A stretch of 64,000 bases of DNA, taken from NCBI RefSeq assembly GCF_047675955.1, contig NC_132929.1, forward strand, positions 35,952,421 through 36,016,420, in the 5' to 3' direction. How positions within the stretch are numbered: position 1 is the stretch's first letter; each line of letters starts with the position of its first letter. Source of the stretch: Chlorocebus sabaeus. Its lineage: Eukaryota; Chordata; Mammalia; Primates; Cercopithecidae. The notes below the pieces were generated by a model that saw only the letters and a list, made by a program, of their open reading frames with translations, did no database searches and had not been told where the DNA came from. Position numbers and translations under genes: made by a program. Positions 37,867 through 47,527 of the stretch are shown here, piece by piece.

Positions 37867-38064
37867 TTTCTTGCAGCCATTTAGCCAACTCCCTTGCTCC
37901 GTTTTGCTGTTTCTCGCTTTTCTTATGAGACAGAGAGAGAGAGAGAGAGGGAGAGAGAGAGAGAGAGAGAGAGAGGGGGAGAGAGAGAGAGAGAGTGTGT
38001 GTGTGTGTGTTTCTTGCCGCCGTTTAGCCAACTCCCTTGCTCGGTTTTGCTGTTTCTCGCTTTT

Positions 38065-38095
<31 letters not shown>

Positions 38096-38267
38096 TTCTT
38101 ACAGCCGTTTAGCCAACTCCCTTGCTCGGTTTTGCTGTTTCTCGTTTTTCTTCCAAGAGTCTGTTTCTCGCTTTTCTTCCAAGTGTGTGTGTGTGTGTGT
38201 GTGTGTGTTTCTTGCAGCCGTTTAGCCAACTCCTTTGCTCGGTTTTGCAGTTTCTCGCTTTTCTTCC
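37867..38267 (+). repeat. Composite minisatellite with interleaved GA/GT microsatellites
   Basis: Four copies of a 58-60 bp unit (tttcttgcagccgtttagcc ... tttctcgcttttcttcc) lie at 37867-37924, 38010-38069, 38095-38154 and 38208-38267. A partial copy lies at 38162-38180. Between them are (GA)n with a short GT run at 37929-38009, (TG)n at 38070-38094 and (GT)n at 38183-38207. A frame stays open through all copies on the minus strand only because the unit lacks stops in that frame. Confidence 0.95.
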
Positions 38268-38647
38268 AAGAGTCACGTTGGCAACGTGCAGGCAAACACC
38301 TATTTGTTGTATGTGAGACGACGCAAATACTGTATTCGAACCTCAAACTAACAGGAAAGCAATGCTGAGAATCCCGAGGACCTCTCGCTGGTCTTTTAAA
38401 CCCCTCCTTGCACACTCACTTCCTGCAGCTCTTTTTCCTGGTTTTGATGATTCTGTGTTTTAATCTCCCATTTATCTTAACATCCATTTTTACTTTCCAG
38501 TTGAGCGTCAATTCACTCCTGGGAATCAGAGAATGATAGCAAGGCCAACAGATATTCAGTGCTCTGCTCACTGTCATAGAGTGAGACAGGCAAAGTCAGC
38601 CACAAGTGGGGTCTCTTAACCCACCCAGAGCTCTCTTGTTACCCAGC

Positions 38648-38728
38648 GCTTTCACGAGGAATTATACGCGATGCTTTCGCTTTCATGAGGAATTATAGGC
38701 GATGCTTTCACGAGGAATTATACACAAT
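38648..38728 (+). repeat. Short tandem triplication (unit about 25-30 bp)
   Basis: Three copies of gctttcacgaggaattatac plus a 5-6 base tail, at 38648-38672, 38673-38702 and 38703-38728. The middle copy has an extra gctttc. Confidence 0.9.
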
Positions 38729-39334
38729 GGGCCCTACCACAGGGCCAAATAGAAAATAAAGCAACACTTTGGGTACAATTGCTGATTTACATTTTAGCCC
38801 TTCAATGTAGCCTGAAAGCTTCAAAGTCAGAAGCAGTGTTTGTCTACCTACGTGGTGTGAACATTTTGGAAGGTTAGGGCTACACAGGCAGACAGTAATA
38901 CTGGGCACGATTCAGCCTCCCTTCTGTATATCTCAAGGTAGGTTCCACAGTCTCTTATTCCTAACTGTGCTGTGATAGGCCTTTTACAGAAGATAAAATT
39001 TAATTCAAATCATATGGAATCTATAAAAGACATCAAATGGCCAAAAGAATTTTGTGCTCATGTTGGGCGTGCAGCAAATCCGAACTTCCATAGATTTGTA
39101 CAATCACCAGGCTTTGCTTCATGCTAAAGAAATGTGCACTGATGTTACCATAAAAATGAAGCTATTAGAAGTCATAGTTTGCTATTTCTGAGGAATGTGA
39201 GGCCAGTTCTTCCAGTATAAAAGATCTTTTGAGTATTAGTCAGAAGACTATTTTCCCCCCAGTTGAGGAGAATGTTTACATCAGCCCTCAGATTGCCTGC
39301 TGTTGTCCATATTGTTCTCTTAAGTGCTTAACTT

Positions 39335-39430
39335 TGTTTTGTTTGCACTTTATCTGCTGTACTCAACACCTCTACTAGCACCTAGCTAGCAATGATAGGC
39401 ACTCACTAAATGTGACAGAATGATAGAATA
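39335..39430 (+). repeat. L2-like fragment
   Basis: Short diverged match of the type 'gcacctagc..gataggcactcactaaatg'. Confidence 0.4.
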
Positions 39431-39519
39431 CAATTATTCACTGAATAATAAAATGTTAAAAAAGGGAGGGACCCTAGAGATTAAATTGCCCTATCCTTGA
39501 TTTTCACTATTATTATTAT

Positions 39520-39813
39520 TGTATCTTTTACTTGAGGTCTCACTCTGTTACCCAGGCTAGAATGCATGGTGTGATTAGGGCTCACTGCAGCCTTGACTAT
39601 GGAGGCTCAAGAAATCCTCTCCCCTCAGCCTCTTAAGTAGCTGGGACCGCAGGCCCGCACCACCAAGCCTGGCTAATTTTTCTATTATTTGTAGAGACAA
39701 CAGGGTCTTCCTATGCTGCTCAGGCTGGTCCCGAACTCCTGGGCTCAAGTGATCTGCCTACTTTAGCCTCCCAAAGTTCTGGGATTACAGGCGCGAATTA
39801 CTATATCCGGCTC
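39520..39813 (-). mobile_element. AluJ
   Basis: Reverse orientation, diverged; from 'ttgaggtctcactctgttac' to 'attactatatccggctc'. Confidence 0.88.
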
Positions 39814-40802
39814 TTGATTTTTATATATGAAGAAATTGGAGTCCAAATAAAATCTCCTGCCCAGTCCAGGGATTAAATAATGCACCCAAGGCCCTCATGT
39901 CAGTTACTTTTGCAGTATAACAAATTATCCTCATAAACTTAGTGGTTAAACATAACCATTTACTTGCTGTGATTCTGAAATTTAAGCAGTACCCAGTGGG
40001 GACAGCTTGGTGTGCCTCCACAGCATGTTGGGTTGGGTAGTTTAGATGGGGTTGGAAGATTGAAAGCAGCTTCCTTTGTCTGGCGACTGAGCTGGGATTG
40101 CTAGAATGACAAAGACAAGGCTGGGCCTTTCTCTTCCTTGGTCTTACATCCTCCAGGTTCTCCTCTTTTTCTCCACCATGGTAGTCATGGCAGCCAGGCT
40201 TCTAGAAGCAAAAGCTGAAGCTGCCAGGCCTCTTGGCTCACAGGCTGTGCAAAAACAAGCAATAGGCTGGATTTGCCCTATGGGCTGCAGTCTGCTGATC
40301 CTCATTTTAATCCATTGCCTTACACAAGTTTTTGGTTTTGCCCTCTGACATCTAGGCTCCTTCCTTTGAGATGTATTTCCTTTTCTTAAGAATGGCCCAT
40401 ATTTGTAGCTGAGCAGCTCTCTCAGTCTGCTTCATTCATGCCAGGAGAAACTGAAAGGTCTAGAAACCTCTTCTCATTTTGCACTTTTTCTGGTTTAAGC
40501 TGGCAGTTCTTTCATTAATACAAGTATCTTAAAAACCATGTGGATTTTCTATATCTTATTAAAGTTCACACCATGCTCCAAAATTTATATACATTTTTCT
40601 CAAAAACTTTATGTAAATCTTGCTGAGGTTTAATTCCATGTTCCAAGATTCACATTCATTTTTTTTTTTTTTAAATAGATCTCTCTCTACTTTACATGTC
40701 AGGCTGCAGTGGGACAATGCGCTTAAGATTCTTAAAAGCCCTGAGATGGTCTTCGAAGCACCACATTAAATCTTTCTTGGAGTCTTTAAAAAGAAGTTGT
40801 TG

Positions 40803-41098
40803 CCGGGCATGGTGGCTCACACCTGTAATCCCAGCACTTTGGGAGGCCAAGGCAGATGGTTCACAAAGTCAAGAGATCGAGACCATCCTGGCCAACATGG
40901 TGAAACTCCGTCTCTACTAAAAATACAAAAATTAGCCCGGCATGGTAGCGCATGCCTGTGATCTCAGCTACTCAGGAGGCTGAGGCAGGAGAATCGCGTG
41001 AACCTGGGAGGCGGAAGTTGCAGTGAGCCGGGATTACACCACTGCATTCCAGCCTGGCAACAGAGCGAGACTCCGTCTCAAAAAAAAAAAAAAAAAAA
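40803..41098 (+). mobile_element. AluS/Y
   Basis: Full length with an 18-A tail. Confidence 0.93.
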
Positions 41099-41309
41099 GT
41101 AGTTTTTATAGCCACATCTTGATTTGGTCTTTCTCCAGATACCATTTCTTACTTTGCAAACATTTTACTGGCTAGAATTCTACTTGAAAACCAAACAGAT
41201 CTTGCTCTTTGGCAATAAAACCCATTGGCACTTTCAGCATTTTACCTGAAAATCTCCTTGGCTAGATCCACAAGTTCAATGGCACATATTCTATCTTCTT
41301 TTCTTTTCT

Positions 41310-41643
41310 TTGTTGTTGTTGTTTTTTTTTTGTTTTTTTGTTTTTTTGTTTTTTTTTGAGATAGAGTTTCACTCTTGTTGCCCAGGCTAGAATGCAGTGG
41401 CGCAATCTCGGCTCACTGCAACCTCTGCCTCCCAGGTACAAAGGATTCTCCTGTCTCAGCCTCCCAAGTAGCTTGGATTACAGGCCTGCGTCACCACACC
41501 CGGCTATTTTTTTGTGTGTATTTAGTAGACACGGGGTTTCACCATGTTAGTCAGGCTGGTCTCAAACTCCTGAACTCAGGTGATCCACCCGCCTCGGCTT
41601 CCCAAAGTGCTGGGATTATAGGCGTGCACCACCGCACCCGGCT
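41310..41643 (-). mobile_element. AluS
   Basis: T-rich head with tttttttg steps, then a full reverse Alu ending 'caccgcacccggc'. Confidence 0.92.
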
Positions 41644-42629
41644 TCATATTCTATCATTCATGTCACCACAGGCAACAGCAGTGTCAAACATCCTGCCACT
41701 ACGTGATATAGTTTGCCTCTTCTCCAGTCCTCCATAGCAATTTCCTCGCTGCTCTACCAACTTCCACTCACAGTCATCTCTCTAGTTACCAGCTGGCAGT
41801 AAAGTCAGTGTCACATACTTTAGGGTTTTATTACAGCAACACTCCACATCCAGGTACCAGTTTATGTTTCATTCACCTATTAGTATGAAATAGACCACCT
41901 CCAAATCTTAGAGGTTTAAAACAACCACCACCATTTATTTGTTCATGATTCTGCAAAAGGTGGAGTTCACTGGGTCAGTTCCTCTCTAATCTGTCTTAGC
42001 TAGGAAGACCCAAATGAGGCTGCAAGATCGAGAAGGGCCTCTCTCCAGTAGGGTAGTTGCTGGTTTTCAAGAAGTCAGTGGAAGCTGCCAGGCCTAGAAC
42101 TAAAACAGTGTCACTTTCACTGCATTCCAGTAGAACGCCAGCATAAGTTGGTCAAAGCAAGTCACATAACCCAGATGCAAGGGAAAGTGAAATAGACTCC
42201 ACCTCTTCATAAAGCGAATGACATGTGAGTAAGTGGGTGGAAGGAATTGTTGGCAACCATCTTTGCAGACACTCTACCATAATCCTTAAACTAGTAAGGA
42301 ACAGAGCTGAGGCCAGAATATGTTTTTCTACTTTCAATCTACTCTCTTGTCCATTACATCATATTTCTCAGATACCACCGCTCCTTCAGTGAGATAAAGA
42401 TGACCCCAGGCCCACTACATTGTATGATTTAGACACTCATTAACATAATGCTATTATTTCCTTGAGCCTGTTATATGCAATCAGTATACGCATATATTGC
42501 TATTTGAAGACATGGCCAGAAGAGGAAAAGGATCTGGGAAATGTAACTGGCAAACAGCAAATAATAATTCTATAAAGAAAGAACAGGCAAAGTGAAGGGG
42601 AAAAGTTATGAAAGAAATAACTGAAGAGA

Positions 42630-42915
42630 GGCCAAGCGTGGTGGCTCACGCCTGTAATCCCAGAATTTTGGGAGGTTGAGGCAGGTGGATCACCTGAGGT
42701 CAGAAGTTCGAGACCAGCCTGGCAAACATGGTGAAACCACTACAAATACAAAAAATCAGTTAGGCATGGTGGTGGGCACTTGTAATCCCAGCTACTTGAG
42801 AGGCTGAGGTAGGAGAATCTCTTGAACCCGGGAGGCAGAGGTTGCAGCGAGTCAAGATCGCACCACCATTGCACTCCAGCCTGGGCGACAGAGCAAGACT
42901 CTGTCCTGGGGGGGT
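42630..42915 (+). mobile_element. AluS
   Basis: Near full length; tail replaced by 'ctgggggggtaaaaaaa'. Confidence 0.9.
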
Positions 42916-43058
42916 AAAAAAATAGGGTTGGATGTGTAAAGCTCTTATTTACAGATGAATGGCAAATTATAAATATATCAGGATATATGACCAGGTGAAA
43001 CCTTTGAAAGCCTCTGTTTTCTCATCTGTGATACTGAGGACTATTGTAAAGATTAAAG

Positions 43059-43347
43059 TCCGGGCGCGGTGGCTCACGCCTGTAATCCAGCACTTTGGGA
43101 GGCCGAGGTGGGTGGATCACGAGATCAGGAGATCGAAACCATCCTGGCCAATATGGTGAAACTCTGTCTCTACTAAAAATACAAAAATTAGCCAGGTGTA
43201 GTGATGCTTGCCTGTAATCCCAGCTATTCAGGAGGCTGAGGCAGGAGAATTGCTTGAACCAGGGAATCGGAGGTTGCAGTGAGCCAAGATCACACCACAG
43301 CACTCCAGCCTGGCGACAGAGGGAGACTCCATCTCAAAAAAAAAAAA
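43059..43347 (+). mobile_element. AluS
   Basis: Near full length; aaagattaaa on both sides. Confidence 0.92.
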
Positions 43348-43599
43348 GATTAAAAAATATATAAAGAATGTCTGATATATTGTAGGTGCTGAAAAAAGGC
43401 ATAGTTATTTCACTGGCTTTTTTAGTCTTTGCAAGCAGCTAGCCTTGCTGAACTCATAGTAAGACCTCAAGAAATCCTTGTTGAATTCACATGTCATGAC
43501 CCAAACCACACAGAGTACTCTTGGTATGGACAAACCACAATGTCTATTTTGTTTGGAGGCATTTCCAGGGAAAAATCTGCAATGAATTCAATGTCTCCT

Positions 43600-44086
43600 T
43601 CTCAGCTGTAACAGACACTTTTGGCCTCAGTTCATTCTCTGTGAGACAGCCAGAATTCTCTTTCTGAGACATAATTCTGATTATATGACCCCTCTCCAGA
43701 AACTTCCCAGCAGGGCTCTGACCTACCTGGGCAGCCTCATTCCCCCACATCTTCACTCTTCACCGCTCCATGTGCCACTGCTGGACAGGCCAGGCTCATT
43801 CATGCCTCTGTACCTTCCTCCATCCTGTTTTCCTGCTGGAATGCCCTTTCCTGCTTTCCTCAGTGGTGAACTTTGCCTCATCCATCAAGCCTCAGAGTAA
43901 ATATTATTTTCTACTGCAGAGCAAAGGCTTTCCCAAGCCCTTCAGGCGGATTTGGCTACTTCTCTTGGCATTTTAAAAATAATCTCTCCTCTTGCAGTTG
44001 TCACCTCCCATTGTTATTTTTTTAATTTGTTGGTCTCAGCAACTAGGCAAGAGCTTCTTGAGGACAGGCGTTTGGTTGTTTCCTCT
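43600..44086 (+). mobile_element. L2-like LINE fragment
   Basis: Resembles the L2 3' region: 'tggaatgccctttcctgctt', 'gcctcatccatcaagcctca', 'agagcttcttgaggacaggc'. Cut at its end by an AluY at 44104. Confidence 0.65.
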
Positions 44087-44103
44087 TTGCATTGACATTT
44101 TCT

Positions 44104-44401
44104 TTTTTTTTTTTTTTTGAGACGGAATCTCACTCTGTTGCCCAGGCGGGAGTGCAGTGGCCGGATCTCAGCTCATTGCAAGCTCCGCCTCCCGGGTTTA
44201 CGCCATTCTCCTGCCTCAGCCTCCCGAGTAGCCGGGACTACAGGCGCCCGCCACCTCGCCCAGCTAGTTTTTTTGTACTTTTTAGTAGAGACGGGGTTTC
44301 ACCGTGTTCGCCAGGATGGTCTCGATCTCCTGACCTCGTGATCCGCCCATCTCGGCCTCCCAAAGTGCTGGGATTACAGGCTTGAGCCACCGCGCCCGGC
44401 C
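44104..44401 (-). mobile_element. AluY (monkey-type)
   Basis: Full length reverse Alu with 'gtggccggatctcagctc'. Flanked by a perfect duplication ttgcattgacattttct (44087-44103 and 44402-44418). Confidence 0.95.
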
Positions 44402-44539
44402 TTGCATTGACATTTTCTTACCCAGTACCTGTTACCATCAGATTTTTCTCCATAAACACATTCCCTTGCCTTTGTTCATACTTAAACTCACCTGGCAAAA
44501 ATTAAAATATATAGTATTCAGTGTGGTGAAAATGAGCAA

Positions 44540-44950
44540 AATGAGAATTTTCGTACATTATTGGTGGGAGGGCAGTTTGTCAATATCTATCAATATTTCA
44601 AATACTCATGCCCTCTGATGCAGTGACGTTGGTTCAAGAAAGCTATCTTGAAGAGAGAGCTCTACGTGACCACAACAATATGTGTATAAGGACATTTATA
44701 TCAGCATTTTAAGATTGAAACACCCTAAGTGGCCATCAATGAGGCCAAATTAAATTAATTTTAGAGTATCTGTTCAGTGGAATGAAACTGCTGAAAGGAA
44801 TGGAGTAGATCAATATGTCCTGACATGAACGGATTTCCAAAATATAGTGCTACATGAAAGAACAAGCAGAATGTAAGTGTAAAACTGTGTCTTGCTGGAA
44901 TGCTAAGTTACAATACGATATATAAAACATCATGAAAACGGATTTGGCTA
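44540..44950 (+). mobile_element. Old LINE-1/HAL1-like 3' region
   Basis: Contains 'ggcagtttgtcaatatctatc', 'acatttatatcagcatttta' and 'gtggccatcaatgaggcc'. These match the conserved order near the 3' end of old mammalian L1/HAL1 copies. Diverged, with no open frame. Confidence 0.55.
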
Positions 44951-45198
44951 CAGATGCCCACTCTGTCCAGATCATTCCTATATTAACCCACTGGAATATT
45001 GGGATGCTTCCTAAGGTGTAAGTTTCTTTTTTTTTTCTTTTTCCACATTAAATTATGATTTATTTATCAGAAATTCCAAAATGTCAAAATATTACCGTTG
45101 AGGACTTTAAAAAAAAAAAAAAAACAATTATTATCAGAGAACATAAGCACAAGTATAAGATTGTATCCATAAAAGTTTCTGAAAAACTTAGGGACATC

Positions 45199-45305
45199 CT
45201 GTTTTTATTTATTTTTTATTTTTATTTTTATTTTTTATTATACTTTAAGTTCTAGGGTACATGTGCATAACATGCAAGTTTGTTACATATGTATACTTGT
45301 GCTAT
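45199..45305 (-). mobile_element. L1 3' end fragment (5'-truncated)
   Basis: T-rich tail then 'attatactttaagttctagg' and 'gtacatgtgcataacatgca'. This is the reverse complement of the primate L1 3' terminus, only about 105 bp long. Confidence 0.85.
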
Positions 45306-45547
45306 GTGAAGTGTAAGTTTCTTATTCTTAACTCAGCACATTTTACTGCATTTACACATTGGCATGTCAGAGAATGAATATTTCAAACCCTATCAGCCTC
45401 TATTGTCTCTTCCAGCAGCATTTTTCCATCTAATTTTGTAGAAAATACAAATATTTAGCTGCTAAGTGTCTGTTATCAACAGAAAAAAAAAAAAACCTAA
45501 TTCTGCAATACAATATGTATTTCTTAGCCACAGAGTCTATTCAAAAT

Positions 45548-45845
45548 AGGACAGTATTTTCATGAAATAAAATATTTTGCGTGAATATGAAAACACACAA
45601 AAACATAGCTGCATTTTGAATGTTTTTATCTTTATTAAGTGTTTATCGAATGTATTCTGGTGTTTTGAATTTTTTTAACTTTGAATTTTTTTAACCAACA
45701 TACAGTCTTCCAAGTTAAAAAATTCAAAACACCAAAATACATTCGATAGACACTTAATAAAGATAAAAACATTCAAAATGCAGCTATGTTTTTGTGTGTT
45801 TTCACATTCACTCGAAATATTTTATTTCATGAAAAATACTGTCCT
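45548..45845. repeat. Long palindrome (134-bp arms, 30-bp spacer)
   Basis: The left arm 45548-45681 and right arm 45712-45845 are reverse complements with about seven differences (roughly 95% identity by eye). They share the segments aaaacacacaaaaacatagc and tttttatctttattaagtgt. The spacer is 45682-45711. The arm sequence was not recognised as a known repeat. Confidence 0.93.
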
Positions 45846-45963
45846 AACTACTCGGGAGGCTGAGGCAGGAGAATCGCTTGAACCCGGGAGGCGGAGGGTG
45901 CGGTGAGCCGAGATTGCACCACTGCACTCCAGCCTGGGCAACAAGAGCGAAAAACTCCGTCTC
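45846..45963 (+). mobile_element. 5'-truncated Alu (3' half)
   Basis: Begins abruptly at 'actactcgggaggctgag' and runs to the Alu 3' end and A-tail. Its left edge coincides with the outer end of the palindrome at 45548-45845. Its tail is where the RPS10 copy inserted. Confidence 0.9.
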
Positions 45964-45978
45964 AAAAGAAAAAAAGTC

Positions 45979-46849
45979 GCCTTTTTTTCTGGCCCGGGCC
46001 CCGGACCCTACAGTCGCCGAAATATTGATGCCCAAGAAGAACCGGATTGCCATTCATGAACTCCTTTTTTTTTTTTTTTTTTTTTGAGACGGAGTCTCAC
46101 TCTGTCACCCAGACTGGAGTGCAGTGGCCGGATCTCAGCTCACTGCAAGCTCCGCCTCCCGGGTTCACGCCATTCTCCTGCCTCAGCCTCCCGAGTAGCT
46201 GGGACTACAGGCGCCCGCCGCCTCACCTGGCTAGTTTTTTGTATTTTTTAGTAGAGACGGGGTTTCACCGGGTTAGCCAGGATGGTCTCGATCTCCTGAC
46301 CTCGTGATCCGCCCGTCTCGGCCCCCCAAAGTGCTGGGATTACAGGCTTGAGCCACCGCGCCCGGCCCATGAACTCCTTTTTAAGGAGGGAGTCACGGTG
46401 GCCAAGAAGGATGTCCACATGCCTAAGCAGCCAAAACTGGCAGACAAGAATGTGCCCAACCTTCGTGTCATGAAGGCCATGCAGTCTCTCAAGTCCCGAG
46501 GCTACGTGAAGGAACAGTTTGCCTGGAGACATTTCTACTGGTACCTTACCAGTAGATATCCACTATCTCCGTGATTACCTTCATCTGCCCCCGGAGATTG
46601 TGCCTGCCACTCTACGCCGCAGCCGTCCAGAGACTGGCAGGCTTCAGCCTGAAGGTCTGGAGGGTGAGCGACCTGCAAGACTCACAAGAGGGGAAGCCGA
46701 CAGAGATACCTGCAGGCGGATTGCTGTGCCTGCTGGTGCCCACAAGAAAGCAACCAAATTCCATTTTAGAGGCAGATTTGGTCGTGGGCATGGTCAGCCA
46801 CCTCTGTAAAACTGGAGAGGATTATTTTGCATTAAATAAACTTACAGTC
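45979..46849 (+). pseudogene. RPS10 pseudogene: Processed pseudogene of ribosomal protein S10 (eS10), split by an Alu
   Basis: The parent is a 40S subunit protein. The copy starts at a pyrimidine run like a 5'TOP leader (gcctttttttct). The first Met codon reads ATA, and the second ATG (46028) gives M-P-K-K-N-R-I-A-I-H-E-L-L. A minus-oriented AluY then interrupts it (46069-46367). After it come FKEGV-like codons, VHMPKQPKLADKNVPNLRVM and KAMQSLKSRGYVKEQFAWRH. A small deletion near 46550 shifts the frame. The end reads FRGRFGRGHGQPPL with TAA at 46807 and AATAAA at 46835. A 15-bp duplication, aaaagaaaaaaagtc at 45964-45978 and its copy with one mismatch at 46850-46864, flanks it. Insertion was into the A-tail of an earlier Alu fragment. 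Confidence 0.94.
46069..46367 (-). mobile_element. AluY (Old World monkey type) inside the RPS10 pseudogene
   Basis: Full-length Alu in minus orientation with leading poly(T) and ending ggcccggcc. The duplication catgaactccttttt at 46055-46069 and 46368-46382 comes from RPS10 sequence, so the Alu arrived second. It carries 'gtggccggatctcagc', a variant I associate with monkey AluYR. Confidence 0.92.
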
Positions 46850-47208
46850 AAAACAAAAAAAGTCAAACAGAATAATATGACTAAATTGATTCTATTTATG
46901 TTAATATTTATGTGTATTCACACATTTATGTGTATATTCATATATGTCTGCATAGGTTGGTTCATGTAAACACATATGTAAATATATGGAAGTATGTACA
47001 CCACAGTGATATTGGTTAGCTTTGGGAAAAGTATTTGTTCAGAAGAGTGTTCACCTTTACTACATATGCTTGTCTGCATTATTTGATTTTTGTAAACAAT
47101 ACAGACACCTTCTACAGTTTTAAAAAAAGTTGAAAAAAAAAAAAAAACACAAAAACATATAACTAGTGAAAAGAAGGGCTGCCTTCTTACACTTAAGATT
47201 ATGGCACG

Positions 47209-47527
47209 GCCGGGCGCGGTGGCTCAAGCCTGTAATCCCAGCACTTTGGGAGGCCGAGACGGGCGGATCACGAGGTCAGGAGATCAAGACCATCCTGGCT
47301 AACACGGTGAAACCCCATCTCTACCAAAAAAAAAAAATACAAAAACACTAGCCGGGCGAGGTGGCGGGCGCCTGTAGTCCCAGCTACTCGGGAGGCTGAG
47401 GCAGGAGAATGGCGTAAACCCGGGAGGCAGAGCTTGCAGTGAGCTGAGATCCGGCCACTGCACTCCAGCCTGGGCGACAGAGCCAGACTCTATTTCAACA
47501 AAACAAAAACAAAACAAACAAAAAAAA
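47209..47527 (+). mobile_element. AluY (monkey-type)
   Basis: Full length with 'ctcaagcctg', 'actagccgggcgaggtgg', 'ggcgtaaaccc' and 'gatccggccactg'. Flanked by aagattatggcac and a one-mismatch copy. Confidence 0.95.

Larger units (their letters stand above)
37772..39515. other. Upstream flank of ANXA2 without a gene
   Basis: Apart from the minisatellite, the short triplication and an L2-like piece, no coding exon or known repeat is recognised. Confidence 0.7.

Noticed and set aside
37867..38267. CRISPR-like array (four spaced repeats)
   Set aside because: The spacers are GA/GT microsatellites, and the host is a primate nuclear genome; it is a minisatellite.
37510..38415. 301-codon minus-strand open frame just upstream of ANXA2
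   Set aside because: It runs through GC-rich island sequence and the GA/GT minisatellite, giving repeated T-H-T-H and S-L-S-L runs. It has no domain or splice signals, and the openness follows from the repeat unit.
45846..46849. Alu-RPS10 chimera made by template switching
   Set aside because: The 15-bp duplication around the RPS10 copy is better explained by ordinary insertion into the A-tail of an existing Alu.
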